The notes: generated from the sequence alone by a model not told the origin. Positions 36,219 to 46,030 are shown, numbered from the stretch's first letter. The stretch is 64,000 nucleotides of DNA from Rhizobium sp. BK316 (GCF_014193695.1 NZ_JACHZR010000002.1:806001-870000), one strand, 5' to 3'. Numbers and translations: made by a program.

Positions 36219-38165
36219 ATGTTCGCCCGAAACATATCCTTGAATGGTAAGCTTGCGGCCACGTTCGCAGCACTCATCCTTATTTTCGTATCCGTTTCCG
36301 CTTTCGTCTATTCCAAGGCAACCACGTCGGCGAGCGCTTCCGCCGAGCAGGAAAAGTCCGAGCTTCTGGTCAATCAGATCGACGACGCGCTGCAGGCCAT
36401 GCTCGAGCAGGCCGTCAACCTGCGCGGCTTCATCCTCTTCCGCAGCGACAGCACTTATGGCGATATTTTCGCCAACCGCGACCGCATGCTGAAGGCGATT
36501 GCCGCTGCCAAGCAGACTGCTGCTTCCCAGCCTGAGCTGGTCTCGATGATCGACGACATGCAGAAGGCGGCCGACCTGTATTTCCACGAGCTTGCCGAGC
36601 CGCAGGCCAAGGCTCGCAAGGAAACAGAGACGCCGATCGCAGACGTCGTCAAGATCGGCGTCAACGCCACCAAGGGCCAGCTCGACGGTTTCCGTGCCGC
36701 TTCCGCCAAGATCAAGTCTCTCGCCCGCGACAAGTCCATAGCACTCGCTGCGGCGCGGGCGGATGCCAACAGCGACCTCAAGACCACGCTTCTGGCCGGT
36801 GGCATTGCTGCTGCACTCGCCGCTGCCGCACTCGCCTGGGCTCTGTCGCGCACCATCGTTCGTCCGATCGTCGGCATGACGGCCGCCATGGATCGTCTCG
36901 CTGGCGGCGACAACAATATCGAAGTTCCGGCCACCGACAGGCAGGACGAAGTCGGCCGCATGGCCCAGTCGGTGCTCGTGTTCAAGGAAGCGGCCATCGA
37001 AAAGCAGCAGCTTGCCGGCGAAACCGACCGCATGCGCGGCGAAGCCGAACGTCAGCGCCAGATCAGCGATGAGCAAAAAGCCCGTGAAGAAGGCGAACTC
37101 CGCTTTGCGGTCGAAGCTCTGGCCGGCGGCCTTGCAGGGCTTGCGAATGGCGATGTCGCAGCCCGCATCCATACGCCCTTCGCGCCGCAATACGACAGCC
37201 TGCGCAACGATTTCAACAATGCCGTCGAAAAGCTGCAGGCCGCCCTGCAGTCCGTTGGCCGCAACGCGTCCGCCATCAATGCCGGCGCCGGCGAAATCCG
37301 CTCTGCGGCGGACGACCTCGCCCACCGCACCGAACAGCAGGCCGCTGCCGTCGAAGAGACTGCAGCCGCTCTCGAGGAGGTCACGACCACGGTGCGCGAC
37401 TCCGCCAAGCGTGCCGAAGATGTCGGCAACCTTGTCGAGCGCACCCGCCTCGGCGCCGAAAGGTCCGGCGAAGTCGTCCGCAGGGCGGTTTCGGCCATGC
37501 AGCAGATCGAAAAGTCCTCGGGCGAGATCTCCAACATCATCGGCGTCATTGACGACATCGCTTTCCAGACCAACCTGCTCGCTCTGAACGCCGGCGTCGA
37601 AGCGGCACGTGCCGGTGAAGCGGGCAAGGGCTTTGCCGTCGTCGCACAGGAAGTCCGCGAACTCGCCCAGCGCTCGGCAAATGCTGCCAAGGAAATCAAG
37701 GCGCTGATCAACACATCAAGCGAACAGGTCAACTCGGGCGTCGGCCTCGTCGGCGAAACCGGCAAGGCGCTGGAGGCGATCGTCGCCGAGGTTCAGGAAA
37801 TCAACCGCCACGTCGGCGCGATCGTCACAGCCACCCGCGAACAGTCGATCGGCCTGCAGGAGATCAACACCGCCGTCAACAACATGGACCAGGGCACACA
37901 GCAGAATGCCGCCATGGTTGAAGAGCAGACGGCTGCCAGTCACGCGCTTGCCCAGGAAGCCTCTGCCCTCGACGAACTGCTGCGACAGTTCAAGCTTGGC
38001 GCCCAGGCTGCCGCTCCGGTCCAGCGGACGGTAGCCGCAACCGCCGCGTCCCGCCCGGTCGCCTCTCCGGCCCGTGCGCTCGCCGGCAAGGTCACCAAGG
38101 CCTTCGGCGGCAGGCAGGCATCGGCAGCCGCCGTTGCTGTCCAGGAAGATTGGACCGAGTTCTGA
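36219..38165 (+). CDS. Methyl-accepting chemotaxis protein with C-terminal DWTEF tether
   Basis: 648 residues. TM1 is about 11-31. A helical periplasmic domain of about 155 residues resembles CHASE3/four-helix-bundle sensors ([15 protein letters not shown] near 63-77). TM2 is about 189-210, then HAMP ([17 protein letters not shown]), a second linker, and the MA domain with [20 protein letters not shown] near residue 441. The last residues, EDWTEF, match the xWxxF pentapeptide that tethers CheR/CheB, so this is a high-abundance-type receptor. It is unrelated in its sensor to the two tandem MCPs at 5-9 kb. Confidence 0.93.
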   Translation: MFARNISLNGKLAATFAALILIFVSVSAFVYSKATTSASASAEQEKSELLVNQIDDALQAMLEQAVNLRGFILFRSDSTYGDIFANRDRMLKAIAAAKQTAASQPELVSMIDDMQKAADLYFHELAEPQAKARKETETPIADVVKIGVNATKGQLDGFRAASAKIKSLARDKSIALAAARADANSDLKTTLLAGGIAAALAAAALAWALSRTIVRPIVGMTAAMDRLAGGDNNIEVPATDRQDEVGRMAQSVLVFKEAAIEKQQLAGETDRMRGEAERQRQISDEQKAREEGELRFAVEALAGGLAGLANGDVAARIHTPFAPQYDSLRNDFNNAVEKLQAALQSVGRNASAINAGAGEIRSAADDLAHRTEQQAAAVEETAAALEEVTTTVRDSAKRAEDVGNLVERTRLGAERSGEVVRRAVSAMQQIEKSSGEISNIIGVIDDIAFQTNLLALNAGVEAARAGEAGKGFAVVAQEVRELAQRSANAAKEIKALINTSSEQVNSGVGLVGETGKALEAIVAEVQEINRHVGAIVTATREQSIGLQEINTAVNNMDQGTQQNAAMVEEQTAASHALAQEASALDELLRQFKLGAQAAAPVQRTVAATAASRPVASPARALAGKVTKAFGGRQASAAAVAVQEDWTEF

Positions 38166-38195
38166 GAGCAATCGCCTCATTGATGAAAAGGGCAG

Positions 38196-38226
38196 GGCGG
38201 CATTCGGTGCCGCCTTTTCTTTTTTG
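38196..38226 (+). terminator. Rho-independent terminator after the third MCP
   Basis: GGCGGCA (38196-38202) pairs with TGCCGCC (38208-38214), followed by TTTTCTTTTTT to 38226. It lies between this gene and the convergent AraC gene. Confidence 0.9.
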
Positions 38227-38231
38227 CGGTC

Positions 38232-39107
38232 TCACCCGGCGGAGGCGCGCAGCCGCTCGATATCCCGCCGCGGCGGGACATTATGCACGCGGACATAATC
38301 GCGGCTGAACTGTGAAGGGCTGTCATAGCCCACCCGGAAACCCGCCTCAGCCGCGGTCAACCCTTCCGTCACCATCAGCCGCCGCGCCTCCTGCAGACGC
38401 AGTTGGGTGCGAAACTGCAGCGGGCTCATCGCCATCACCGTCTTGAAGTGTTCGTAAAAGGATGACGCGCTCATGCCTGCCACAGAAGCCAGATGTTCGA
38501 TGGCGAAGGGCTCGCTGAAATTCTTTCGAACGAAGTCGATCGCCCGGCCGATCTGGCTGAGCCGGCTTTCACCATTGGCAATCTGCCGCAGCAGTGCGCC
38601 CTGCGGCCCGCGTATGAGGCGATAGAGGATTTCCCTCTCGACCAAAGGCGCCAGAAGCTCCGCATCGTCGGGCGTGTCGAGCAGCCGCAGCATGCGCGCG
38701 GCGGCATCGATCAGCTCAGGCGTCGTGGCGCTGACGCCCGCCGCTGGGCTCTCCGGCGGCCGTCCGCAGACGGCAGGAAGCATCTCGGCAAGCAGGCTGC
38801 GGTCGAGTTGCAGCCTCAGACACAGATAGGGCCGGTTGGCGCTCGCCTCGACGACCGCGCCGATGACGGGCAGGTCGACGCCGACGACGAGATAATGCGC
38901 GGCATCATAGACATGCACGCTGTCGCCGATCACAGCGCGTTTGCGCCCCTGCGCCACGATGCAGCAGGAAGGTTCGTAGAGTGTGTGGATCGGTTCCGTT
39001 CGGGCGGAGGATCGTATGATGCCGACACGCGGCAGCGCCGTATCGAAGCTGCCGTCCGTACCCGTGTGGCGATCGATCAATTCTGCAAGTTCGGCAATTT
39101 TTTCCAT
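38232..39107 (-). CDS. AraC-family transcriptional regulator
   Basis: 291 residues. The N-terminal AraC_N cupin-like domain (RVGIIRSSARTEPIHTLYEP, CCIVAQGRKRAVIGD) matches the family that regulates short-chain dehydrogenases and aldo-keto reductases. The C-terminal pair of helix-turn-helix motifs (about 190-285) has AIEHLASVAGMSASSFYEHF and GYDSPSQFSRDY. The gene is divergent from an SDR gene 174 bp away, a very common pairing in which the regulator controls the oxidoreductase. The inducer is unknown. Confidence 0.9.
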   Translation of the reverse strand: MEKIAELAELIDRHTGTDGSFDTALPRVGIIRSSARTEPIHTLYEPSCCIVAQGRKRAVIGDSVHVYDAAHYLVVGVDLPVIGAVVEASANRPYLCLRLQLDRSLLAEMLPAVCGRPPESPAAGVSATTPELIDAAARMLRLLDTPDDAELLAPLVEREILYRLIRGPQGALLRQIANGESRLSQIGRAIDFVRKNFSEPFAIEHLASVAGMSASSFYEHFKTVMAMSPLQFRTQLRLQEARRLMVTEGLTAAEAGFRVGYDSPSQFSRDYVRVHNVPPRRDIERLRASAG

Positions 39108-39281
39108 TCAAGCAGCATGGCCGACACTGCGGCAAATGCCAAGTGCTCTCGGCTGGTTTCGGAAGATCGTGCAAGAAATCCGGAGAAGCTTGCTATCGGC
39201 TTCCGCCCCTCGGACCCAATCTCATGCGCATGGATCGGCAGCATCCGGCTGCGGCCATCATTGAAGCATGAGGAAAGAGAC

Positions 39282-40019
39282 ATGACTGGTATCAAGGACA
39301 AGACGGTTCTGATCACCGGCGCCAGCAGCGGCATTGGTGCCGGCGTGGCGCGCGAACTCGGTGCGGCAGGCGCGAAGCTGATGATCGGTGCGCGCCGCAC
39401 CGACCGGCTGGAAGAACTGGCACGGGAAATCCGTGACGGCGGCGGCACGGTGGAATTCCGCGCGCTCGACGTGACCGATCGAGCCGACGTCGAGACTTTC
39501 ACCAAGGCGGCGGTCGATGCTTTCGGCGGCATCGACGTCCTCATCAACAATGCCGGCATCATGCCGCTGTCGCTCATGTCCTCGCTCAAGGTCGAGGAAT
39601 GGGATCAGATGATCGACGTCAACATCAAGGGCGTGCTCTACGGCATTGCCGCCGTACTGCCGATCATGAATGCGCAGGATCGCGGCCAGATCATCAATAT
39701 CTCCTCGGTGGGCGGCCTGGCGGTCGTGCCGACCGCCGCCGTCTACTGCGCGACGAAATATGCGGTGCGGGCGATTTCCGACGGTCTGCGTCAGGAAAAT
39801 AAGAAACTTCGGGTCACCTGCATCTATCCTGGTGTGGTCGAATCCGAACTCGCTTCGACGATTACCGAACCCTTCTCGGCTGAAGCCATGGTCTCCTTCC
39901 GGGCGATTGCCCTGAAGCCCGACGCCATCGCCCGGGCAATCCGCTTCGCCATCGAGCAGCCCTACGATGTCGACGTCAACGACATCTCGGTTCGTCCGAC
40001 CGAAAATGTGGGGCTCTGA
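39282..40019 (+). CDS. SDR-family oxidoreductase
   Basis: 245 residues from the ATG at 39282, preceded by GAGGAAAGAGAC. NAD(P)-binding TGASSGIG is near residues 12-19. The NNAG element, catalytic Ser (INISSVGG) and YCATK (Tyr-x3-Lys) are intact, so the enzyme should be active. It is the classical single-domain SDR size. The frame continues open for 263 codons upstream, but that part is antisense to the AraC gene and lacks family similarity. The Atu4866-family gene starts 2 nt after its stop, suggesting translational coupling. Confidence 0.92.
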   Translation: MTGIKDKTVLITGASSGIGAGVARELGAAGAKLMIGARRTDRLEELAREIRDGGGTVEFRALDVTDRADVETFTKAAVDAFGGIDVLINNAGIMPLSLMSSLKVEEWDQMIDVNIKGVLYGIAAVLPIMNAQDRGQIINISSVGGLAVVPTAAVYCATKYAVRAISDGLRQENKKLRVTCIYPGVVESELASTITEPFSAEAMVSFRAIALKPDAIARAIRFAIEQPYDVDVNDISVRPTENVGL

Positions 40020-40021
40020 CC

Positions 40022-40351
40022 ATGGCAATCCGTTCGGCACTTGCAGCCGCGGTCTTTTCGTTCGCAGCCTCTTCATCGGCTCTTTCAGAGGAACAGAAAA
40101 TGCAGAACCATCCCTATCTCGGCATGTGGATCACCGGTGACGGGCATATCCGTCAGGAGCTGCTGCCGAACGGGCGATATGACGAGGCGCGCGGCACGCG
40201 AAAGAGCGCCTATCAGGGCCGCTATGAAGTGACCGGCGACCATATCGAATACTGGGACGATACCGGCTTTACCGCCGACGGCGATTTCATCGACGGTGTG
40301 CTGCATCACGGCGGCATGATCTTCTATCGCGACGGCAAGAAGCCGGAATAA
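40022..40351 (+). CDS. Atu4866-family protein, with possible signal peptide
   Basis: 109 residues. The body (HPYLGMWITGDGHIRQELLP, GRYDEARGTRKSAYQGRYEV, HIEYWDDTGFTADGDF) matches the family named after Agrobacterium protein Atu4866, a small beta-rich fold of unknown function. A hydrophobic N-terminus (about 1-22, ending SSSALS) looks like a signal peptide; alternatively translation begins at the internal Met28 (MQNHPYLG), the usual family start, giving an 82-residue cytoplasmic protein. It is coupled to the SDR upstream and so probably controlled by the divergent AraC regulator. Confidence 0.8.
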   Translation: MAIRSALAAAVFSFAASSSALSEEQKMQNHPYLGMWITGDGHIRQELLPNGRYDEARGTRKSAYQGRYEVTGDHIEYWDDTGFTADGDFIDGVLHHGGMIFYRDGKKPE

Positions 40352-40359
40352 GCAGATGC

Positions 40360-40395
40360 CGGTCGGTGTGCGGCCTTAACCGGCCACACCGACCG
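40360..40395. repeat. Hairpin between convergent genes, overlapping the dxs stop
   Basis: CGGTCGGTGTG (40360-40370) and CACACCGACCG (40385-40395) form a perfect 11-bp dyad whose loop contains the dxs stop codon (40376-40378). There is no T-tract, so factor-independent termination is uncertain. Confidence 0.6.
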
Positions 40396-42292
40396 CAACA
40401 CCGCGTCCGAGCGCGTTGAAGACGGTCGAGACGATGCCGGCGCGATCGAGACCTGCATGGGCGATCATTGCCTCCGGCTTCGCCTGCTCCATCCAGATAT
40501 CGGGCATGACGAGCGAACGGACCTTCAGCCCGCGGTCGAGCAGCCCGTCCATCGCCATGAACTGCATGACCTGGCTGCCGAAGCCGCCGACGGAACCTTC
40601 TTCCACGGTGATGAGGATTTCGTGATGCCGTGCAAGCTGGCGGATCAGAGCATGGTCGAGCGGCTTGGCAAAGCGCGCATCGGCAACCGTCGTCGACAGG
40701 CCTGCGGCATCGAGATCTTCGGCCGCCAACAGACAGTCGGCAAGCCTCGTCCCGAAAGAGAGAAGCGCGACTTTGGTGCCTTCCTTGACGATGCGCCCCT
40801 TGCCGATCTCGAGAATCTGGCCGCGCTCCGGCATGTCGACGCCGATACCTTCGCCGCGCGGATAGCGGAACGAGATCGGGCCGGTATCATAGGCAACGGC
40901 CGTGCGCACCATATGCTTCAGCTCCGCCTCGTCGGCGGCCGCCATGACCACGAAGCCGGGCAGGGTGGCAAGGAAGGCCGTGTCGAAGGAGCCCGCATGC
41001 GTCGGGCCGTCGGCGCCGACGAAACCGGCGCGATCGATGGGGAAGCGCACCGGCAGGCCCTGGATCGCCACATCATGCACGACCTGGTCATAAGCGCGCT
41101 GCAGGAAGGTGGAATAGAGCGCTGCGAATGGCTTGAAACCTTCGGCGGCAAGGCCCGCGGCAAAGGTCACGGCATGCTGTTCGGCAATGCCGACATCGAA
41201 ATAGCGTGACGGGAAGATCTCGGCGAACTTGTCGAGACCGGTGCCGCTCGGCATCGCCGCTGTGATGCCGACGACGCGGTCGTCGAGCGTGGCTTCCTGG
41301 ACCAGAGTTTCTGCAAAGACATTGGTATAGCTCGGTGCATTCGGCTTCACCTTCGCCTGCGTGCCGGTGATGACATCGAACTTGTTGACGCCGTGATATT
41401 TGTCGGCTGCAGCTTCCGCCGGCGCATAGCCCTTGCCCTTCTGCGTCACGACATGGATCAGCACCGGGCCGTTCGCATTGTCGCGCACGTTGCGCAGCAC
41501 CGGCAGAAGATGATCGAAGGAATGACCGTCGATCGGGCCGATATGATAGAAGCCCATTTCCTCGAACATCGTCCCGCCGGTCACGTAACCGCGGGCATGC
41601 TCGACGGCGCGGGTGATCGCCCGGTCGATGTTCTTGCCGAGGTAAGCCGTCAATTTCTTGCCGAAATCGCGGAAGCCCATATAGGTGCGGCCGGAAGCAA
41701 GGCGGGCGAGATAGGCGCTCATGGCGCCCGTCGGCGGCGCAATCGACATGTCGTTGTCGTTTAGAATGACGATCAGCCGAGCATCGAGAGCACCGGCATT
41801 GTTCAGCGCCTCATAGGCCATGCCCGCCGACAGCGCTCCGTCACCGATAACGGCGATCACGCGGCGGTCCGTCTTGTCTATATCGGCGGCGACTGCCATG
41901 CCGAGACCGGCCGAAATCGAGGTCGAGGAATGTGCCGCACCAAACGGATCGTATTCGCTCTCGGCCCGGCGGGTGAAGCCGGAGAGGCCGTTTTCCTGGC
42001 GCAGCGTGCGGATGCGGTCGCGGCGCCCGGTCAGGATCTTGTGCGGATAACATTGGTGGCCGACGTCGAAGATCAGCCGGTCATCGGGCGTGTTGAAGAC
42101 GCTGTGGATGGCGATCGTCAATTCCACCACGCCGAGACCCGCGCCGAGATGCCCGCCGGTGCGGGACACCGCATCGATCATTTCGTCCCGGACTTCGCGT
42201 GCAAGCTGCGGCAGATCGCGATCCTCGAGCTTGCGCAGGTCGGCAGGGTAGGCGACCTGATCGAGCAGCGGGGTCTTCGGGGATTGTGTCAC
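40376..42292 (-). CDS. dxs: 1-deoxy-D-xylulose-5-phosphate synthase
   Basis: 638 residues from the GTG at 42292 ([13 protein letters not shown]); the frame is open to 42349 but the family begins here. It condenses pyruvate and glyceraldehyde-3-phosphate with TPP, the entry step of the MEP isoprenoid pathway. [15 protein letters not shown], the TPP/Mg motif [16 protein letters not shown]...NDN, and the transketolase pyrimidine domain are complete. Its product feeds the ubiquinone side chain (ubiA is at 18 kb). In many rhizobia dxs follows xseB; here a pirin gene and the 43.5-45.7 kb block separate them. Confidence 0.96.
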   Translation of the reverse strand: MTQSPKTPLLDQVAYPADLRKLEDRDLPQLAREVRDEMIDAVSRTGGHLGAGLGVVELTIAIHSVFNTPDDRLIFDVGHQCYPHKILTGRRDRIRTLRQENGLSGFTRRAESEYDPFGAAHSSTSISAGLGMAVAADIDKTDRRVIAVIGDGALSAGMAYEALNNAGALDARLIVILNDNDMSIAPPTGAMSAYLARLASGRTYMGFRDFGKKLTAYLGKNIDRAITRAVEHARGYVTGGTMFEEMGFYHIGPIDGHSFDHLLPVLRNVRDNANGPVLIHVVTQKGKGYAPAEAAADKYHGVNKFDVITGTQAKVKPNAPSYTNVFAETLVQEATLDDRVVGITAAMPSGTGLDKFAEIFPSRYFDVGIAEQHAVTFAAGLAAEGFKPFAALYSTFLQRAYDQVVHDVAIQGLPVRFPIDRAGFVGADGPTHAGSFDTAFLATLPGFVVMAAADEAELKHMVRTAVAYDTGPISFRYPRGEGIGVDMPERGQILEIGKGRIVKEGTKVALLSFGTRLADCLLAAEDLDAAGLSTTVADARFAKPLDHALIRQLARHHEILITVEEGSVGGFGSQVMQFMAMDGLLDRGLKVRSLVMPDIWMEQAKPEAMIAHAGLDRAGIVSTVFNALGRGVAVGVAG

Positions 42293-42394
42293 GGGCGGGC
42301 GCTCTTCTTTGACTGATCGGCTTTGCTTTATTCGATTGAATTGCGGCAAAACAACTGCATTTGCATAACCGCAAGATTTTCACCTTAGAGCACT

Positions 42395-43318
42395 TCAGCC
42401 CTCCGGCAAAGGCACGAATTCCTCTTCGTCGCCGGGAACGATATCGAAGCGGCCGGTGCGCCACTCCTCCTTGGCCTTCTCGATCCGCTCTTTCGAGGAG
42501 GACACGAAATTCCACCATATGTAGCGCTTGGAGTTCAGCGCCGCACCGCCAAACAGCATCAGATGACAGCCCTCGGCGCCCGCTTCGAGCGTGATCGCAT
42601 CGCCTGGCCGGAAGACGAGAAGCTGGTCCGCCGCGAACCGGTCGCCGGCAATGACGACCTCGCCCGCAAGCACGTAGACAGCACGCTCCTCATGCGCTGC
42701 ACCGAAGGGAAATTTCGAGCCCGGCTGCAGGGAGATATCGGCATAAAGCGTATCGGTGAAGACCTTCACCGGCGAAGTCAGCCCTTCGAACGAACCGATG
42801 ACGACACGGCCGGTCACCCCGCCATCGTCGATGACGGGCATATCAGTCTTTTCGGTATGGGCAAAGGAAGGATCGATCTCCTCCTTGTCATCGGGCAGCG
42901 CCAGCCATGTCTGCAGGCCGGACATGGAGAGCGGATGGCCGCGCAGATTGTCCGGCGTGCGCTCCGAATGCACGATGCCGCGGCCGGCCGTCATCAGGTT
43001 GATATCACCAGGGCGGATGACCTTTTCCGTGCCGAGACTGTCGCGATGGCGGATTTCCCCGTCGAAGAGATAGGTGACGGTCGAAAGTCCGATATGCGGA
43101 TGCGGCTTCACGTCGAGCGCCTCATCGGGCTTCAGGATGGCCGGCCCCATGCGGTCGAAGAAGATGAAAGGCCCGACGAGCCGGCGCTGGCGCGTCGGCA
43201 GGGCGCGCCGCACCTGGAAGCCGCCGATATCGCTGGTGCGCGGAATGATCAGGTTCTCGATCGCGTCACAGGCGAAGGCGTCGCCGGGCAGGGGATCTTT
43301 ACCGGGGAAGAAGGACAT
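42395..43318 (-). CDS. Pirin family protein
   Basis: 307 residues. The bicupin fold shows the metal-site motif PHPHIGLSTVTYLFDGEIRH and GDINLMTAGRGIVHSE near residues 52-112, and a C-terminal pirin domain with GEVVIAGDRF. Bacterial pirins include quercetinase-like dioxygenases and regulators of metabolic enzymes, so the role is not fixed by sequence. The start has GGAGATCCCC upstream. It is on the same strand as dxs with a gap of 102 bp, so co-transcription is possible. Confidence 0.9.
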   Translation of the reverse strand: MSFFPGKDPLPGDAFACDAIENLIIPRTSDIGGFQVRRALPTRQRRLVGPFIFFDRMGPAILKPDEALDVKPHPHIGLSTVTYLFDGEIRHRDSLGTEKVIRPGDINLMTAGRGIVHSERTPDNLRGHPLSMSGLQTWLALPDDKEEIDPSFAHTEKTDMPVIDDGGVTGRVVIGSFEGLTSPVKVFTDTLYADISLQPGSKFPFGAAHEERAVYVLAGEVVIAGDRFAADQLLVFRPGDAITLEAGAEGCHLMLFGGAALNSKRYIWWNFVSSSKERIEKAKEEWRTGRFDIVPGDEEEFVPLPEG

Positions 43319-43548
43319 GGGGATCTCCGTTCAGTTTGCGCACCTTAGTCAGAACGGCGACGGAGGCAAGACCGCCGCAGGGCCTGATATCCGAACCGCT
43401 CAATCTGTTCTTTCGCATCAATGACTCTTTCACCAAGGCACACTTTTGCGATGTGAGAAAATGGAAAATGCTTGTCCTGAGTTGAAAATTTTGCAACCGA
43501 AAGAGGCATTAAAGAGCAAGGGCATATATAGGACGCCACGGATTTAAA

Positions 43549-44319
43549 ATGAGAAATATGCGACCGCTGGCCGCCGGTCTGATTGCGGCCCTGACTGTTC
43601 TTTCATCCTGCGCAGAAAATCCCAATTCACTGAAAATGAGCGAGAGCACCAAGGTTGCCGGCAAGCGAGCGGAAACCATGGTTCGGGAAAAGGGGGCGGC
43701 AGCCGTGGTGCGTGTCTCCTGGGACGGCACATATTGTTCGAGGGGGCGGGTTCGCCTCCAGAAGATCGTCGATGGCAGGATCGATCCAGGCCCCTTCGTC
43801 GAGATAGGACAGCCGACCGGCGTCTATGGCAACGCGGCATTGAAGGACTTCGCCAAGCTTTCGGTTCAGATGCTGACATTGAACCTGGCTGCGGTCGCCA
43901 AGGCGACCGCTATCGAGGACATCCGCACGTCGTTCCGGGCGATCGAACCCGGTCGTTATATCATCACCATGGTCTATTGCGACAACGGCAACAACAATGC
44001 GGCGATGGGGTTCGCCAATCTCGGATGGATGGGCGAGAAGGGGGACAAGCCCCAAATCCCGCTGCTCGGAGACAATTCCATTGTGATCGGCAAGGGTGAA
44101 ATCGTCGATGCCGGTATCGTCGATATCGTGTCCACGGGTTCGACCGGCTTGTTTTTCGGGCATGACACGGCCCGCCTTGCCGGATCCGAAGCGCCGCAGC
44201 CGTTGCGGGAGGCGATGAAGCTCAATCTGCCTGAGATCTATGCCCGCATGACCTACACCAAGTTCTCCGCCTACGGCGGCCTCCTGCTTCCAGAGAATCC
44301 GAAACCAAAGGGAAAATAA
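43549..44319 (+). CDS. Putative lipoprotein of unknown function
   Basis: 256 residues. The signal peptide ends in a lipobox (LTVLSSC, Cys near residue 21), so it is probably lipid-anchored. I do not recognise the rest. The mature protein has a conserved-looking beta pattern (AAAVVRVSWDGTYCSRGRVRL), a second Cys (MVYCDNGNNN), a glycine-rich middle and KGEIVDAGIVDIVS. It lies alone in a divergent position from pirin, and the next exported protein starts 4 nt after its stop. No weak or odd base composition is seen. Confidence 0.75.
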   Translation: MRNMRPLAAGLIAALTVLSSCAENPNSLKMSESTKVAGKRAETMVREKGAAAVVRVSWDGTYCSRGRVRLQKIVDGRIDPGPFVEIGQPTGVYGNAALKDFAKLSVQMLTLNLAAVAKATAIEDIRTSFRAIEPGRYIITMVYCDNGNNNAAMGFANLGWMGEKGDKPQIPLLGDNSIVIGKGEIVDAGIVDIVSTGSTGLFFGHDTARLAGSEAPQPLREAMKLNLPEIYARMTYTKFSAYGGLLLPENPKPKGK

Positions 44320-44323
44320 GATC

Positions 44324-44836
44324 ATGACATTGGTTGAACATCGCACCACCGGCTGGATGAACGGCGGGGCGGCCCGCACCTTGCTGGCGGCGACATTCGC
44401 GGCATACCTCGCAACCCAACAAATCGCGGCGGCGGCACCCGTTGAGGCCGGTAAGGGCGTCGATGTCGCCATTACCGCTTTCAAGGATGTCTGCCTGCGC
44501 TCCGCACCATCCTTTGCCGCCGCTTCCGCCAAGGCAAAACGCTATGGCATCAAGAAACTCCTCACGTTCGGCAATGCCGCCATGGGCATGACGGATGACA
44601 AGTCTTTGTCCGTTCAAATCGAGCCCAATCGCGAATGCGCGGTAACGAGTCCCAACCGGTCCAATCCGGCCTTGCATGCACAATTCCTGCGCGCCATCAG
44701 CGAGTTTGCCGATAAGACGCCGCAGGCCAACAAGGCAGGGACGCCCTTCCCCGGCATGGTCAAGGGACATCGCTTCGTCTTCCAGCATGACCGGAAAGGC
44801 GGCGAGGCTTACGTGATGCTAAGTCTGGAGAAATAG
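44324..44836 (+). CDS. Exported protein of unknown function, operon partner of the lipoprotein
   Basis: 170 residues. An N-terminal hydrophobic segment (about 18-38, ending QIAAAA) is probably a signal peptide after a polar start of 17 residues. The mature part has two cysteines (DVCLRSAP and RECAVTS) that could form a disulfide in the periplasm. I do not recognise the family. Its start is only 4 nt after the lipoprotein stop, so the two are probably translated together and may work together in the envelope. A strong hairpin follows. Confidence 0.72.
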   Translation: MTLVEHRTTGWMNGGAARTLLAATFAAYLATQQIAAAAPVEAGKGVDVAITAFKDVCLRSAPSFAAASAKAKRYGIKKLLTFGNAAMGMTDDKSLSVQIEPNRECAVTSPNRSNPALHAQFLRAISEFADKTPQANKAGTPFPGMVKGHRFVFQHDRKGGEAYVMLSLEK

Positions 44837-44856
44837 CCTGGAGCCTGATCTTCTCG

Positions 44857-44885
44857 ACGCTGCTTTCGGCGGCCGAAAGCAGCGT
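44857..44885 (+). terminator. Hairpin terminator after the lipoprotein/exported-protein pair
   Basis: ACGCTGCTTTCGG (44857-44869) pairs with CCGAAAGCAGCGT (44873-44885) around a 3-nt loop. A short T-tract and later TTTTT follow. It is 21 bp past the stop codon. Confidence 0.78.
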
Positions 44886-44923
44886 TTCGCAGGACTTTTT
44901 CAGAGGGCTTCACCGGCGCTTGC

Positions 44924-45691
44924 TCAGATCGCGGTAAAACCATTGTCGACAAAAAGATGGGCGCCGTTGACGAAGATCGATTCATCGCTGGCAAGATAGA
45001 GCGCAGCGCGGGCGACATCTTCCGGCTCGCCGATCCGGCCTTGCTGTGCGGCAATTGCTGCATCGGACACATCGACGCCATGTGCCTGCAGCTCCTTCAC
45101 CTCGCGCAGGCCGTGCGGCGTGCGGATGAAGCCGGGGCAGACGGCATTGCAGCGGATATTACGGTCCCGGAATTCGACAGCGATGGCGCGCGCAAACATA
45201 TGCACCGCCCCCTTAGTCGTGTCGTAGAGCACTTCCATCGGCGTGGCGGCAACCGCCGAGATCGAGGAGGTGCAGACGATCGATCCGCCGCCGGCCTCGA
45301 TCATCTTGGGCAACACCGCCTTGGTCATCAGGAACATGGAGCGGACGTTGACCGCATGCAGCCAGTCCCATTCCTGCAGCGTGGTTTCCAGGAACGGCTT
45401 GATGACGATCGTGCCGGCATGATTGAAAAGCACGGTGACCGGCCCATAGCGCTCTTCGACGCCTGCCACCGCGGCATTGACCGCTGCTTCGTCCGAGACA
45501 TCCGCCGTCCAGTAATCGGCCTCGCCGCCGGCATTACGGATTTGCTTCATGGTTTCGGCTGCCGCCTCGCCATTCCGATCGATGATCGCAACACGCGCAC
45601 CCTCAGCCGCAAAGAGCTTCGAGGCCGCGCCGCCCATGCCGGTGGCGCCGCCCGAGATGATGGCGACCTTCCCCTTCAATCTGTCCGTCAT
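44924..45691 (-). CDS. SDR-family oxidoreductase
   Basis: 255 residues from the ATG at 45691 (MTDRLKGKVAIISGGATGMG); the frame is open to 45724. GGATGMGGA is the cofactor loop, FNHAGT the NNAG-like element, TSSISA the catalytic Ser and YDTTKGAVH the Tyr-x3-Lys, so it should be active. GFIRTPHG follows, and the C-terminus (VNGAHLFVDNGFTAI) is typical of beta-ketoacyl/alcohol-type SDRs. There is no functional partner nearby, and the substrate is unknown. Confidence 0.9.
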   Translation of the reverse strand: MTDRLKGKVAIISGGATGMGGAASKLFAAEGARVAIIDRNGEAAAETMKQIRNAGGEADYWTADVSDEAAVNAAVAGVEERYGPVTVLFNHAGTIVIKPFLETTLQEWDWLHAVNVRSMFLMTKAVLPKMIEAGGGSIVCTSSISAVAATPMEVLYDTTKGAVHMFARAIAVEFRDRNIRCNAVCPGFIRTPHGLREVKELQAHGVDVSDAAIAAQQGRIGEPEDVARAALYLASDESIFVNGAHLFVDNGFTAI

Positions 45692-45778
45692 TCTGCTGTT
45701 CCCTTGATGTTGTCGAGGGATCATAGATCGGCAGGAAGCCGGCGGCCAAGCGTCTAAGACAGGAAGTTTTATTGTTGC

Positions 45779-46030
45779 TTAAGCGCCGTCGAGCGGTTCG
45801 ACGCCCTGCGGCTTGCCGGCGCGGTCGAGGCGGATCTTCTCAATGCGGTTTTCGGCAGCGGTCAGCAGCGCTTCGCAATGCTTCTTCAGCGCTTCGCCGC
45901 GCTCATAAATCTCGATGGATTCGTCCAGCGCTACGTCGCCGCGTTCCAGGCGGGCAACGATGCTTTCGAGTTCGGCAACTGCCTTTTCGAAGGAAAGACC
46001 GGAAACCTCCGGCTTGGCGCTGTCAGTCAT
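45779..46030 (-). CDS. xseB: Exodeoxyribonuclease VII small subunit
   Basis: 83 residues from the ATG at 46030, with GAAGGGTTGAGA upstream (a TTG 6 nt earlier is in frame). The helical pattern [34 protein letters not shown] and ENRIEKIRL is characteristic. XseB pairs with XseA to degrade single-stranded DNA. It begins 2 nt after the stop of the histone-deacetylase-like gene, with which it forms an operon; xseA is not in the window. Confidence 0.93.
   Translation of the reverse strand: MTDSAKPEVSGLSFEKAVAELESIVARLERGDVALDESIEIYERGEALKKHCEALLTAAENRIEKIRLDRAGKPQGVEPLDGA

Noticed and set aside
38493..39281. N-terminal 263-codon extension of the SDR frame.
   Set aside because: It lies antisense to the AraC gene, the SDR family starts at 39282 and a GAGGAAAGAG site precedes that ATG.
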